Shown here: piece after piece, positions 38,218 to 47,585 of the stretch | How positions within the stretch are numbered: position 1 is the stretch's first letter | Layout: every line of letters starts with the position of its first letter | Source: Bacteroidota bacterium | GTDB lineage: Bacteria > Bacteroidota > Bacteroidia > Chitinophagales > Chitinophagaceae | DNA length: 64,000 nucleotides | Assembly (NCBI GenBank): GCA_018266555.1 | Contig: JAFEAF010000019.1 | Span: 186,001-250,000 of the forward strand | Direction of reading: 5' to 3' | Notes under the pieces: model-generated | Databases searched by the model: none | What the model saw: only the letters and a program-made list of their open reading frames with translations | What the model was told of the DNA's origin: nothing | Program-made: the position numbers and the translations under genes

Positions 38218-38913
38218 TTAGTCCAGAATTTTATTTTCAAGTCCATGGGTTACTTCTTCCGGGTGATTCATCTGGCTCACAGGATCTTTTTTTCGAAGTA
38301 TCCGTATCAGTTGAATAATTGCTGTCACCGCAAAAATACCACCGATGATCCAACTCAGTATATGCTGATTGGCGTTAAGTTTATCAACCATGAGTCGCCC
38401 ACCAAAAATAAAAACACAATTTCCGGTAAAAGTACCTAAGCCTATTCCAATGATATAAAAATTATAATGGCTATTCCTGGGCAACAATATTTTTTTGGTA
38501 AAAAGTACTGTACTCCATCCAAACCAAAATGGGATTTGAACCGGGTTTAATGCAGACATTACAACCCCAAGGAAAAATTTAGGCAGCGTGCTGCTTAACA
38601 CAATATTCTTTCCGGCCGAGGGATGCATTGCAGCATAAAAACTGGAAGCGGCCAATGCTACAACAATAAAAAAAGTAATCCATTCAAGCGTTTTTAAAAT
38701 TTTATCCTGTTTCCTTATCCAATCTACTGCAACTAAAGATACCCGTACATAAATGATTTCTACAAGTAAAGAGCCTAAAGAAAATAACATTGCCTGCGTA
38801 ATGCCGGATAAAATTGAGATTTGCATGGCTGCTACATTCAAAGTTCCTAATGGAAGTGAGCCGACAAAGCTGACCAGCATTCCAACAAAAAATATACGAA
38901 TGATCGCAGGCAT
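38218..38913 (-). CDS. LysE/RhtB-family exporter
   Basis: A 231-residue membrane protein with six hydrophobic segments. The first helix ends SLPLGTLNVAAMQISI, corresponding to the PGP-N region of LysE transporters, and ALNPVQIPFWFGW is the fourth-helix signature. The family exports amino acids or related metabolites. The C-terminal 30 residues are charged and cytoplasmic. Substrate not predictable. Confidence 0.85.
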   Translation of the reverse strand: MPAIIRIFFVGMLVSFVGSLPLGTLNVAAMQISILSGITQAMLFSLGSLLVEIIYVRVSLVAVDWIRKQDKILKTLEWITFFIVVALAASSFYAAMHPSAGKNIVLSSTLPKFFLGVVMSALNPVQIPFWFGWSTVLFTKKILLPRNSHYNFYIIGIGLGTFTGNCVFIFGGRLMVDKLNANQHILSWIIGGIFAVTAIIQLIRILRKKDPVSQMNHPEEVTHGLENKILD

Positions 38914-38972
38914 ATCCGACGAAAATACGAAATAAGGAGATTGAAATCACAGGAGTGAAAACAAGATTTGAA

Positions 38973-39674
38973 TTAAGAAACGACAACCAGTTGCTGCAGT
39001 TTTTTTACATCAGGTATCAGGATTTTTTTCCGGCTAATTTTAATCAGCCCTTCTTCTTCCAATTGATTGATGAATGTTGTGGCTGTCTGCCGTGAGCTTC
39101 CAATCAATTTACCGATATCATCATGCGTCATAAAATTGTCGAGTGTCCATGCAGGGCTGCTTCCGTCATATCCATCCATGACGGCAAGCTGATAAAAAAA
39201 AGCAATCAGCCGGGATCGTACATCTTTATGAAGCATGGATAGTAACCGGAATTCTGCACGACGCAATTTTTCTCCCACCTGTTTGCTGTATTTAATTGCA
39301 AGGTCCGGATTCTTTTTAAGCAATTTTTCAAAATCTTCAATGGAAAAAGCACAAAGGCTTACATCTTTTTTATAAGCCCTGGCAAACTCCCCGTTCAGGT
39401 TATTCCGTTCAAGGGAAAACTGCCCGAATAGTTCCCCTTCTTTTATGATCTCTTTGATGATTTCGTTTCCCGATTCATCAATGTAACCGATTTTAATATA
39501 CCCGTCTTTTAAAAAATAAAGCTTGTTCAGATGGTGTGAGTCAAAATAAATATATTCCCCTTTTTTTGCTTCTAAAAAATGATGAGCTATATCTAATGCC
39601 TCATATTCTTCATCGCTCAGGTGACACCAAAGGTCGTAGTTACGAATCAGCAAAAACTTATCCTCCCTGTTCAT
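38973..39674 (-). CDS. Crp/Fnr-family transcriptional regulator
   Basis: A 233-residue protein: cyclic-nucleotide-binding-like domain (about 25-145; LKDGYIKIGYIDESGNEI, then EGELFGQFSLER) and a winged helix-turn-helix (MTHDDIGKLIGSSRQTATTFINQLEEEGLI, about 183-213). The position of the phosphate-binding Arg in the GELFGQFSL loop is not filled as in true CRP (GELxxxxxxxRxA), so cAMP binding is doubtful. No Fe-S cysteines at the N-terminus. Target genes unknown. Confidence 0.9.
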   Translation of the reverse strand: MNREDKFLLIRNYDLWCHLSDEEYEALDIAHHFLEAKKGEYIYFDSHHLNKLYFLKDGYIKIGYIDESGNEIIKEIIKEGELFGQFSLERNNLNGEFARAYKKDVSLCAFSIEDFEKLLKKNPDLAIKYSKQVGEKLRRAEFRLLSMLHKDVRSRLIAFFYQLAVMDGYDGSSPAWTLDNFMTHDDIGKLIGSSRQTATTFINQLEEEGLIKISRKKILIPDVKKLQQLVVVS

Positions 39675-39717
39675 AAATCGTTATTAAAAAATAAAATTAC
39701 TGAATCATCATTTATCG

Positions 39718-40764
39718 TTAATCAAACTTTTCCAGCATTTTAAAGTGTCTTCTTGCCTGACGTAAAAAATTTCTCCCTTTGGAATAAGGCCAGTATGGTG
39801 TACCATTCCGGTGATTGTATTTGCTTATCTCGTACAAAGCTTTCCAATGTCTTAAAATTTCTTTATAGGCTTTCCAAATACTCAGGTTAGCATCATAAAT
39901 ATGGTTGGGCTCTGCACCGCTTCCGTTAAATTCCAGAATGCTGTAATTTTTTCCTGCCTTCAGGTCTTCAATTGATTGACATTTGATATCATAACGGCCA
40001 TAATAGAATTTATCAGTATAATGGCTCAACCCGTCAAATACCTGTAATAGTTTTTCATCGATTTCATCATGAAGATTTATAAATCTGGCACCCCGGTTAT
40101 GATTACCGGCATACGATAAATAAAAATGCTGGCCTTCGGGCAAAATACGATCCAGCCGATGTTCATGGCGGTGTTTCATTTCTTCCAATCTGAATCTGGC
40201 TCGTGGATGTTTTAAAATCAATTCCCATAAACTACTTTTACCATCGCCATACACTTCCAGCAATTCTTTTTTAATAAATCCGCTTATGGTGCCTTTCATC
40301 TCAGCCGGGTGCCTGTAATAAAATACACTTACCTCCACAGGCATCTCAACCAGGTCCTGAACAATATATTCTACAGGTATGCGGCTATGGTATTTTTGAA
40401 ACTGGTCTTCGTTTTCGATTTTTCTAAATAATATCCCTTTCATCCCAACATCCGGCTTGACAATAAACGGATAACTGAAAGCATGTTCTTCGAATACTTT
40501 TTTTTTCACTTGATCAAATGGAAGGTCATGAAGTATGTAAATAGTTTTTGGAAATGAATCGGGGGGCAATTGCTCATACATTTCCCTTTTGCTTTCTCCT
40601 TCAAACCCGCCAAATGTAATGGTAGGATTGGACGAACTGAAAAACCAAACTGACCTGCTCTTTATGCAATACCATATCCAGACAAAGCCAATAGGGAAAT
40701 AAAGCACATAAAAATTCCAGAGTTCCCAGTGTGACAGTTTTTGAAAAAATTTTTTTAATCGCAT
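39718..40764 (-). CDS. membrane-anchored ATP-grasp protein
   Basis: A 348-residue protein with one N-terminal membrane segment (about 18-34). Then come ATP-grasp features: IVKPDVGMKG with a nucleotide Lys (Lys103), EYIVQDLVEM, RYDIKCQS and the metal-binding ILEFNGSGAEPNHIYD (about 280-295). This end resembles D-Ala-D-Ala ligase-like and tubulin-tyrosine-ligase-like enzymes, which join an acid to an amine or thiol. The substrate is not known. Monocistronic, with its own promoter match upstream. Confidence 0.75.
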   Translation of the reverse strand: MRLKKFFQKLSHWELWNFYVLYFPIGFVWIWYCIKSRSVWFFSSSNPTITFGGFEGESKREMYEQLPPDSFPKTIYILHDLPFDQVKKKVFEEHAFSYPFIVKPDVGMKGILFRKIENEDQFQKYHSRIPVEYIVQDLVEMPVEVSVFYYRHPAEMKGTISGFIKKELLEVYGDGKSSLWELILKHPRARFRLEEMKHRHEHRLDRILPEGQHFYLSYAGNHNRGARFINLHDEIDEKLLQVFDGLSHYTDKFYYGRYDIKCQSIEDLKAGKNYSILEFNGSGAEPNHIYDANLSIWKAYKEILRHWKALYEISKYNHRNGTPYWPYSKGRNFLRQARRHFKMLEKFD

Positions 40765-40774
40765 GGCGGCTAAA

Positions 40775-40807
40775 CAAAAATAAATATTGCATTTGTTTTT
40801 TTGGCAA
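40775..40807 (-). promoter_or_regulatory. candidate promoter for the ATP-grasp gene
   Basis: On the minus strand TTG (40805-40807), 22 bases, then TATTTTTG (40775-40782), a perfect TAnnTTTG, 10 bases before the ATG at 40762-40764. A very short leader results. Confidence 0.5.
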
Positions 40808-40831
40808 TAAATAAGAAAGGAATTATATTTA

Positions 40832-41353
40832 ATTAAAATCTATACGATCATTCAAAAAGTATTTCTTATACTTATTGCAATTATCGGATTAAGCTCCATC
40901 ACATTTTCCGCAAATACTTCAAAGATCCTTCAGGGAAATATGGGATCATTGCCCGGCAACGAAATAATAAACAGGATAGCATCACTAAAACTAAAGGATT
41001 TTCAAAAACTATCCCGCAGAAAATTCACTTTAAAAGAAAAACTTGGATTCCTTATACTAAAGCATAGGTTGAAACACCAGGCAAATGAAAATAAAAAACC
41101 GGGAAATACAGCATTCATGCTGGCTTTGATCGGGCTGGGGTTATTGGTGCTTGGTTTATTTGTTCCTTATATAATACTGGGATCTATTGTTGCTGCAATC
41201 CTTGCTATTGCATTGGGCTCATCAGCTTACAAGAAAGACCATTCAGACCGTAAAGCCCACGCCGCAAAAATAATCGGGTGGTTAACTCTTGCAATCACAG
41301 TATTATTTCTGATTATTGCAGCTATAATAATTGCTACCTGGTCCTGGTTCTGA
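40832..41353 (+). CDS. exported small membrane protein, probably started at ATT
   Basis: The first ATG in frame is 40942-3 bases upstream-aligned at 40940, giving 137 residues without a signal. But the frame is open back to 40811 and reads as a good signal peptide: from ATT at 40832, IKIYTIIQKVF, a hydrophobic core, and SSITFSA|N as cleavage site. No ATG, GTG or TTG exists in that part; AAAGGA lies 10 bases before the ATT. The mature protein has LKLKDFQKLSRRKFTLKEKLGF, a segment seen in many Bacteroidota exported proteins, then two or three hydrophobic helices. Function unknown. The ATT start is inference; if wrong, use 40940. Confidence 0.6.
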   Translation: MKIYTIIQKVFLILIAIIGLSSITFSANTSKILQGNMGSLPGNEIINRIASLKLKDFQKLSRRKFTLKEKLGFLILKHRLKHQANENKKPGNTAFMLALIGLGLLVLGLFVPYIILGSIVAAILAIALGSSAYKKDHSDRKAHAAKIIGWLTLAITVLFLIIAAIIIATWSWF

Positions 41354-41384
41354 CAGAAACATGTTATAAATAAAGGTCATTCCC

Positions 41385-41392
41385 TATTTTTG
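41385..41392 (+). promoter_or_regulatory. candidate -7 box for the CCG-domain gene
   Basis: TATTTTTG, a perfect TAnnTTTG, 16 bases before the ATG at 41409. No clear -33 TTTG at the usual spacing. Confidence 0.45.
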
Positions 41393-41408
41393 CTATTAAA
41401 TTTTATTC

Positions 41409-42194
41409 ATGCTGATGAAAGTAAAAACAGCAGCAGAAATTTTTGCGGCAGGTGATAATCTCGATATACTTTTTTGGGTGGGTTGCGCAGGCAGTTTTGA
41501 TCCAAAAGCTCAAAGCACCACCCGTGCCTTTGCAACCATTCTTGATATTGTAGGTATCAAATATGCAATACTGGGCAAAGAAGAAATGTGTACCGGCGAC
41601 CCAGCCCGTCGTGCCGGCAATGAATTTCTTTTTCAGATGATGGCTTATCAGAATATTCAGACCCTGAACAATTATGGTATTAAAAAAATTGTAACTACCT
41701 GCCCTCATTGTTTCAATATCCTGAAAAATGAATATCCGGAATTAGGTGGTAATTATGAAGTCATTCATCACACTGTCTTTCTTCAACAATTGATTGATGA
41801 AGGAAAAATAAAACTCAAAGAAGGTGGCTCTTTCAAGGGAAAACGAATCACTTATCATGATAGTTGCTACCTGGGAAGAGCTAATAATATTTATGAAGCT
41901 CCCAGGAAAGTGCTGGAAGCGCTGGACGCTGAACTGGTCGAGATGAAAAGTTGCCAAAGCAAAGGCTTATGTTGTGGAGCCGGCGGTGCTCAAATGTGGA
42001 AAGAAGAAGAAAAAGGGGATACCCGAATCAATATTAAAAGAACCCATGAGGCGCTCGATACTAAAGCCGGTATCATAGCAGCTGCATGTCCTTATTGCAA
42101 TATCATGCTTACTGATGGAGTGAAAAATGCGGAAAAAGAAGACACTGTAAAAGTGATGGATATTGCAGAATTAATTGCCGAATCCCTTAAGTAA
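41409..42194 (+). CDS. cysteine-rich (CCG-domain) Fe-S oxidoreductase subunit
   Basis: A 261-residue protein with two CCG domains as in HdrB, GlpC and LutA: first TTCPHCFNILKNEYP with DSC/GCAGSF nearby, second CYLGR plus LCCGAGGAQMW and AACPYCNIML. These cysteines bind an unusual 4Fe-4S or similar cluster and take part in thiol or quinone-linked electron transfer. In many relatives an Fe-S membrane subunit gene is adjacent; here none is, the upstream gene being an unrelated membrane protein. An alternative start is the ATG two codons later. Confidence 0.85.
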   Translation: MLMKVKTAAEIFAAGDNLDILFWVGCAGSFDPKAQSTTRAFATILDIVGIKYAILGKEEMCTGDPARRAGNEFLFQMMAYQNIQTLNNYGIKKIVTTCPHCFNILKNEYPELGGNYEVIHHTVFLQQLIDEGKIKLKEGGSFKGKRITYHDSCYLGRANNIYEAPRKVLEALDAELVEMKSCQSKGLCCGAGGAQMWKEEEKGDTRINIKRTHEALDTKAGIIAAACPYCNIMLTDGVKNAEKEDTVKVMDIAELIAESLK

Positions 42195-42268
42195 TACTTT
42201 TGCTTTAAGAAGCCATTCATTTACCGGTATAAAAATTTTATTACCGTTTTGTATTGTAATTTTGCAGC

Positions 42269-42787
42269 ATGAATCTGGAATACAAATATCTTCTTAACAG
42301 TCATTTTCACCCCGACTCAAAAGTTTGGATTTACCAGGGCAGCCGTTTGTTCACCATGGCTGAAGCCCTGGAGATTGAATACATGCTGCAGGAATTTATA
42401 AAGCAATGGAAAAGTCATGGTGACCCGGTAAATGGTGCTGCTTATCTTTTTTTTGGCCAATTTATTATCCTGATGGCAGATGAGACCACTTCCGGAATCT
42501 GCGGGCGAAGCAGGGATGAATCCATGCGTATGATAAAAGAAATAGAGCAACGGTTTTCAGTAAACTTATTTGACCGAACCACTTTCGCTTTCTTCTTAAA
42601 AGATAAAGTACAATTATTACCGATGAGTCAACTTCAATACGCAACGGATAATGACTTCATCAATGGAGATACACTATATTTTAATAACCTGGTAGAGACA
42701 AAAAAAGAATTAGAGAATAACTGGATCATTCCGATAAAAGAAAGCTGGCTCAACAGGAAAATTTCTTTAAAAGCCCCTGTTTTGTAA
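42269..42787 (+). CDS. conserved hypothetical protein
   Basis: A 172-residue soluble protein, no signal peptide. Features: FHPDSKVWIYQGSRLFT near the N-terminus, and a Cys in ETTSGICGRSRDESMRMIKEIEQ. It looks like a compact alpha/beta protein conserved in Bacteroidota. I do not assign a function; nothing in it resembles an ATPase. A TAATTTTG box (42257-42264) sits only 5 bases before the ATG. Confidence 0.7.
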   Translation: MNLEYKYLLNSHFHPDSKVWIYQGSRLFTMAEALEIEYMLQEFIKQWKSHGDPVNGAAYLFFGQFIILMADETTSGICGRSRDESMRMIKEIEQRFSVNLFDRTTFAFFLKDKVQLLPMSQLQYATDNDFINGDTLYFNNLVETKKELENNWIIPIKESWLNRKISLKAPVL

Positions 42788-42816
42788 ATTGTATTTTTAA
42801 AACTTAAGCAACACCG

Positions 42817-42843
42817 TGGTTGTCCGCCGTTTGGCGGATACCA
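42817..42843. repeat. GC-rich inverted repeat upstream of tRNA-Gly
   Basis: TCCGCC, GTTT, GGCGGA (42823-42838) with an outer TGGT/ACCA pair. No T-run follows. It stands out as GC-rich in AT-rich flanks and looks like a REP-type palindrome or a weak terminator for the preceding gene. Confidence 0.5.
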
Positions 42844-42886
42844 AGTTAAAGGTTCAGGTTTCAGTTCTTTATATAAAAATAAATAA

Positions 42887-42961
42887 GCGGCAGTAGCTCA
42901 GTGGTAGAGCTTCAGTTTCCCAAACTGAAGGTCGTGGGTTCGATTCCCATTTGCCGCTCCA
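42887..42961 (+). tRNA. tRNA-Gly (anticodon CCC)
   Basis: A full cloverleaf: acceptor GCGGCAG/TTGCCGC, D arm GCTC...GAGC, anticodon stem TCAGT/ACTGA with loop TTCCCAA (anticodon CCC at 42921-42923 approx.), T arm GTGGG TTCGATT CCCAT, discriminator T and encoded CCA (42959-42961). It reads GGG glycine codons. Confidence 0.95.
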
Positions 42962-42984
42962 GTCTTCATACCCGGAGAATTTTA

Positions 42985-43380
42985 TTATACAAAAATCAAT
43001 AACAGCGAAGCGACCACATTTATAAAATATCCATAACCCAAAACACTAAACCAGCTTCTTAATTCTTCTTCTCCCCCACCCTGTGATTTTACTCCAACTA
43101 TGAACAATGCAGTTAAAATAGCAGTCACCAGGAATGGTAACAGCCGTAAAATGAAATTGGCTGACTGCCCGGTGATGGACCGAATCAATACAAACAAAGC
43201 AAATAATGGGATCAACAAAAAGGAATAACGAACAATGGTTGCAGACATTTCTTCACCCGGGGTCTTTGACATTACAACATCAAGTCCGCTACCACCACCA
43301 AATTTAAACCAGGGAAGAAAAAATGCAATAATAATCAGAACACTTAAAATTGTGCGGAAGACAGTTTTGTTTGAGTTCAT
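42985..43380 (-). CDS. small membrane protein of unknown function
   Basis: A 131-residue protein with four hydrophobic segments (about 8-25, 48-65, 80-98, 112-130) and a Gly-rich stretch KSQGGGEEEL in one loop. No family recognised. It converges on the tRNA gene and is divergent from miaB. Confidence 0.65.
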   Translation of the reverse strand: MNSNKTVFRTILSVLIIIAFFLPWFKFGGGSGLDVVMSKTPGEEMSATIVRYSFLLIPLFALFVLIRSITGQSANFILRLLPFLVTAILTALFIVGVKSQGGGEEELRSWFSVLGYGYFINVVASLLLIFV

Positions 43381-43475
43381 AAAGTTAGTTTTCAGAAAAA
43401 TACAGCTTATTTTTTAGTTGAAAAAAAAATGTCTCTTATTAACACTGTCATCCTGTCACAAGCCGTTGCTTTTCT

Positions 43476-43483
43476 TATCTTTG
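43476..43483 (+). promoter_or_regulatory. candidate -7 box for miaB
   Basis: TATCTTTG, a perfect TAnnTTTG, 17 bases before the miaB ATG. The -33 element is weak. Confidence 0.5.
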
Positions 43484-43500
43484 CGGTTCAATTTTTTTGA

Positions 43501-44952
43501 ATGCTTGATTACGTGGCAGATAAATTACCAGGACACAACCAGGACATTCATAATGAAGCCCGGCAAGGGGAGGCATATGCTCCTTTTGCAAATGATCCGA
43601 ATACCTATTCCAAAAAATTTTACATAGAAAGTTATGGATGCCAGATGAATTTTGCCGACAGTGAAATTGTAGCTTCCATTTTAAACCAGGAAGGGTTTGG
43701 CGCCACCCGTCATTACGAAAATGCTGATCTTATTTTGGTAAACACTTGTTCTATCCGTGAAAAAGCAGAACAAACAATTCGAAAAAGGCTTACCGAATTT
43801 AAAAAAATAAAAGATAAAAAGCCGGGCGTTTTAGTGGGGGTTCTTGGGTGCATGGCAGAACGGCTGAAGTCAAAATTTTTAGAAGAAGAAAAATTAGTTG
43901 ATCTCGTCGTAGGACCGGATGCATACAGAACATTGCCTGCCCTGGTAGATGGAGCCGAAGGTGGTCAAAAAGCAGTAAATGTTTTATTAAGCCGTGAAGA
44001 AACATATGCGGATATATCACCTGTCCGTTTAGACAGTAATGGAGTAACTGCTTTTGTAAGCATTATGCGTGGCTGCAATAATATGTGTTCTTTTTGTGTA
44101 GTTCCGTTTACCCGGGGAAGAGAAAGAAGCCGGGATGCGGAGTCAATAATTAAGGAGTGTAAAGATTTATATGATAAAGGATACAGGGAAGTAACCTTGT
44201 TAGGACAAAATGTAGATAGTTATTACCAGGCACCCCCGGCACCCCAAGATGGGATTGTGCGGACTGTCACATTTGCAAAACTGTTGGAGATGGTAGCACA
44301 GATTTCACCGTTGCTTAGAGTGCGCTTTTCTACTTCACATCCCAAAGATATTACGGATGATGTATTGCACACCATGGCGAAGTATGAAAATATCTGCAAC
44401 TATATACATCTGCCTGTTCAAAGTGGTTCAACAAGAATTTTGCAATTAATGAACCGTACCTACACAAGAGAATGGTATATGGGAAAAATAAATCGTATCC
44501 GTGAGTTGATCCCCGGATGTGGTATCAGCTCTGATATCATTACCGGGTTTTGTACAGAAACCGGAAATGACCACTCTGACACTTTGAGTATGATGGAGTA
44601 TAGCAAATTTGACATGAGCTATATGTTTTTTTACAGCGAAAGACCCGGTACTTTGGCACAAAAAAGATTTGAAGACGATGTGCCCGAAGAAATAAAGAAA
44701 AAAAGGTTGCTGGAAATTGTGGAACTGCAAAACAAATTATCCCTGGAAAGTAATAAAAGTGACATAGGGAAAACATTTAAAGTGCTGATAGAAGGCAATA
44801 GCAAGCGAAGCGACAAAGACTGGATGGGAAGAAATTCACAAAATAAAGTGATCGTATTCCCAAAAGAAAACTATGAATTAAAAAAAGGGCAATATGTAAT
44901 GGTGCAGGTGCATGATTGCACCCAGGCGACATTAATCGGGAAAATGGTTTAA
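43501..44952 (+). CDS. miaB: tRNA-2-methylthio-N6-dimethylallyladenosine synthase
   Basis: Radical-SAM methylthiotransferase that modifies A37 of tRNAs reading U-starting codons. The 483-residue protein has the N-terminal MTTase domain with Cys47, Cys83 and Cys117 for the auxiliary cluster, the radical-SAM CxxxCxxC at Cys192, Cys196, Cys199 (GCNNMCSFC), and a C-terminal TRAM domain (about 415-483). The sequence [15 protein letters not shown] class identifies MiaB rather than RimO. The N-terminal 38 residues are an extra, low-conservation stretch common in Bacteroidota. Confidence 0.97.
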   Translation: MLDYVADKLPGHNQDIHNEARQGEAYAPFANDPNTYSKKFYIESYGCQMNFADSEIVASILNQEGFGATRHYENADLILVNTCSIREKAEQTIRKRLTEFKKIKDKKPGVLVGVLGCMAERLKSKFLEEEKLVDLVVGPDAYRTLPALVDGAEGGQKAVNVLLSREETYADISPVRLDSNGVTAFVSIMRGCNNMCSFCVVPFTRGRERSRDAESIIKECKDLYDKGYREVTLLGQNVDSYYQAPPAPQDGIVRTVTFAKLLEMVAQISPLLRVRFSTSHPKDITDDVLHTMAKYENICNYIHLPVQSGSTRILQLMNRTYTREWYMGKINRIRELIPGCGISSDIITGFCTETGNDHSDTLSMMEYSKFDMSYMFFYSERPGTLAQKRFEDDVPEEIKKKRLLEIVELQNKLSLESNKSDIGKTFKVLIEGNSKRSDKDWMGRNSQNKVIVFPKENYELKKGQYVMVQVHDCTQATLIGKMV

Positions 44953-45030
44953 TACAAAGTCAAAATTAAAAATTCAAAACATATTCAGAACACTGATCCA
45001 TTTTGAATTTTTACTTTTAAATTATTAAGA

Positions 45031-46272
45031 ATGGAACTTCAATCTATAAAAAATCGTTTTGGAATTATCGGCAATTCCCAGGCACTGAATTATGCCATCC
45101 AGGTGGCAGTGCAGGTTGCAGCCACAGATCTTACGGTTCTGATTATGGGAGAAAGCGGTGTAGGTAAAGAAGCATTTTCTTTAATCATTCATTCGTTATC
45201 CTCCCGGAAACATAATTCATTCATCGCCGTGAATTGCGGCGCCATTCCTGAAGGCACTATTGATTCCGAATTATTCGGTCATGAAAAAGGTTCATTCACC
45301 GGTGCAGTAGATTCACGGAAGGGATATTTTGAAACAGTAAATGGCGGAACAATATTCCTGGATGAAATTGGTGAATTACCTCATGGAACTCAGGCCAGGT
45401 TATTACGTGTGCTGGAGACCGGAGAATTTATCCGGGTGGGTTCATCAAAAGTTCAAAAAACGGATGTACGGATTATTGCAGCATCGAATAAAGATTTGTT
45501 ACAATTGGTGCAACAGGGAAAATTCCGTGAAGACCTTTATTATCGTTTAAGTACGGTGCCCATCCGGGTGCCTGCATTGCATGACCGTAAAGAAGATATT
45601 CATTTACTCTTTCGAAAATTTGCTTCAGACTTTGCCGATAAATATAAAACGGCTTCGGTACAATTGGATGAAGAAGCAAAAAACATGTTAATAAATTATC
45701 CCTGGCCGGGTAATGTTCGGGAATTGAAGAACATTGCTGAGCAAATTTCCGTTCTTTCACAAGATAAATTGGTGACCGCAAAAGAGCTGACTAAATTTTT
45801 ACAGCCCTATTCGGGATCCAGGATGCCGGTATTGGCAGGAACGGGTAACAATTCGCAAGAATTCACCAATGAAAGAGAAATTCTTTACAAATTATTCTTC
45901 GATATGAAGAAAGATGTAAATGAATTGAAAAGAATGTTTCTTGAGGTGTTGCAAAATCCGGAGATGATGACACAAAACCAGTCTTTGATCAATGAATTGA
46001 AAGATCTGCGTAGTCATGAACAAGTGCAGCCCCTGATCGTTCAGCCTGCAACGCAACAGATGCAAGCAGTGCCCCTGACCATAGGAATGAACAACGGAAT
46101 ACAGGAGCATGAAGAAATAGAAGAAAGCCTGAATATACTGGATAAAGAAAGAGAACTGATCGTTAAAGCGTTAAAAAAACATAAGGGGAAAAGAAAAGAT
46201 GCTGCTCTGGATCTCGGCATCAGTGAAAGAACTTTGTACCGCAAACTCAAAGAATATAGCATTGAGGAGTGA
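45031..46272 (+). CDS. sigma54-dependent transcriptional activator without receiver domain
   Basis: A 413-residue protein that starts directly with the AAA+ domain: Walker A GESGVGKE (40-47), the sigma54-contacting loop GSFTGA (87-92, usual GAFTGA with Ala to Ser), Walker B GGTIFLDE (106-113) and the arginine finger region [17 protein letters not shown] Fis-type helix-turn-helix closes the protein ([22 protein letters not shown]). There is no N-terminal sensor or receiver, so activity would be set by abundance or by a partner. Upstream of lptE and secG genes, perhaps in one unit. The target promoters are unknown. Confidence 0.93.
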   Translation: MELQSIKNRFGIIGNSQALNYAIQVAVQVAATDLTVLIMGESGVGKEAFSLIIHSLSSRKHNSFIAVNCGAIPEGTIDSELFGHEKGSFTGAVDSRKGYFETVNGGTIFLDEIGELPHGTQARLLRVLETGEFIRVGSSKVQKTDVRIIAASNKDLLQLVQQGKFREDLYYRLSTVPIRVPALHDRKEDIHLLFRKFASDFADKYKTASVQLDEEAKNMLINYPWPGNVRELKNIAEQISVLSQDKLVTAKELTKFLQPYSGSRMPVLAGTGNNSQEFTNEREILYKLFFDMKKDVNELKRMFLEVLQNPEMMTQNQSLINELKDLRSHEQVQPLIVQPATQQMQAVPLTIGMNNGIQEHEEIEESLNILDKERELIVKALKKHKGKRKDAALDLGISERTLYRKLKEYSIEE

Positions 46273-46303
46273 AGTGGGAAATTAAAGTAACTTGTTTCAG
46301 AAA

Positions 46304-46819
46304 ATGAAATTTGTAATTAAAATACTAAAATACCGGGCATTGCTGATGTTACTTTTTATTTTCATCAGCAGTTGTAACATTTACAAGTTTCATGATGTTT
46401 CAATACCTATAGATATAAAAACCGTTAAAGTAAATTACATTGAAAACAAAGCGCCTTATGTAAATCCTCAATTGAGCCCCAAGCTGACTGATAAATTACG
46501 GCAAAAGATAGTCAGTCAAACAAGGCTCACACAAACTAATGCGGATAATGTGGACTGGGAAATCAGCGGATATGTAAATAATTATTCTTTCAGCACTTCA
46601 GCCATTTCAGGTCAACGGGAAGCGAATAACCGGTTGACTGTTGGCGTACATATAACTTTAAATGATCACAAACTCGAAAAAATAAGTGAGTACGACGTAA
46701 GCAGGAACTTTGAATTCCCTTCATCACAATCACTGGAACAAGCCGAAGCAAGCCTTAGTGATGAAATGATCCGTTCCCTGACGGATGATATCTTTAATAA
46801 AATTTTTTCTCAATGGTAA
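46304..46819 (+). CDS. lptE: LptE-like LPS-assembly lipoprotein
   Basis: A 171-residue lipoprotein; ATG at 46304 is preferred over an in-frame TTG at 46292. Signal peptide ends IFISSC, giving Cys24 as lipidated residue, followed by IYKFHDVSIP. The pattern of a beta-rich domain with a Val-Asn-Tyr strand after the lipobox and an amphipathic C-terminal helix ending at DIFNKIF fits Bacteroidota LptE, which plugs the LptD barrel. Identity rests on length, lipobox and this pattern rather than a catalytic motif. Confidence 0.75.
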   Translation: MKFVIKILKYRALLMLLFIFISSCNIYKFHDVSIPIDIKTVKVNYIENKAPYVNPQLSPKLTDKLRQKIVSQTRLTQTNADNVDWEISGYVNNYSFSTSAISGQREANNRLTVGVHITLNDHKLEKISEYDVSRNFEFPSSQSLEQAEASLSDEMIRSLTDDIFNKIFSQW

Positions 46820-46838
46820 GCTATTCTAAATTGCAGCC

Positions 46839-47585
46839 ATGAATGCAAAGATTGATCAGTTGGTGCAATCAGTTTTGAAAAAAAATACTTTAGCAGAATG
46901 CAGTGTTGCAGAATTGCAAACACTGGCCGAACAATTTCCTTACTCTTCTGCCTTGCAATTATTATATACTGTAAAACTGAAGACAGCCGATCAGGCGGGA
47001 TTTAAGCAGCAACTTCAAAAAACCAGCTTATTTTTTTCAGACCCGCTTTGGCTGAATTATTTGGTGAATGAAACCGGGAATCTTTCAGAGGATCCGGAGA
47101 AAAAAAATGAAGATCAAATCATAAAAGAGCAGGAACCGATAAAAACAGAAGTGCCATCTTTAGAAAAAATTCCACTTTTAAAAAAAGAAAAATCAGGTAT
47201 CCAAAAACAGGATTTACTTTTTGAGCCCTATCATACGATTGATTATTTTGCCTCGCAGGGTATAAAATTTAAATCAGAAGATAAGCCTCAGGATAAATTC
47301 GGACAGCAATTAAAAAGCTTTACCGAATGGTTAAAAATACTTAAACAATCTCCCCTGGCAGAGATTAGCAAACCTGTAGAAACAAATCAGGAACAAAAGG
47401 TAGAACAGCTTGCGGCACATTCCATAGAAGACCGGGATGTCGTTACAGAAGCCATGGCAGAAGTCTGGGAAAAGCAGGGGAATACTGTCAAAGCCATTGA
47501 AATTTATAACAAATTAGGTTTGCTGGATCCCTCTAAAATCGCTTACTTTGCAGGCAAAATTGAACATTTAAAGAACCTGATATGA
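46839..47585 (+). CDS. conserved hypothetical protein, possibly TPR-like
   Basis: A 248-residue protein. N-terminal helices (CSVAELQTLAEQFPYSSALQLLYTVKLK) and C-terminal helices (DVVTEAMAEVWEKQGNTVKAIEIYNKLGLLDPSK) resemble one TPR unit at each end; a charged, Lys/Glu/Gln-rich linker lies between. It sits between lptE and secG and overlaps secG by 4 bases, which hints at an envelope-related or secretion-related role. Function not known. Confidence 0.75.
   Translation: MNAKIDQLVQSVLKKNTLAECSVAELQTLAEQFPYSSALQLLYTVKLKTADQAGFKQQLQKTSLFFSDPLWLNYLVNETGNLSEDPEKKNEDQIIKEQEPIKTEVPSLEKIPLLKKEKSGIQKQDLLFEPYHTIDYFASQGIKFKSEDKPQDKFGQQLKSFTEWLKILKQSPLAEISKPVETNQEQKVEQLAAHSIEDRDVVTEAMAEVWEKQGNTVKAIEIYNKLGLLDPSKIAYFAGKIEHLKNLI

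Noticed and set aside
44953-45030. AT-rich imperfect repeat between miaB and the sigma54 activator
   Set aside because: Words such as AAATTCAAAA and TTTTGAATTT give a weak inverted repeat, but with low complexity it could arise by chance, and no terminator T-run follows.
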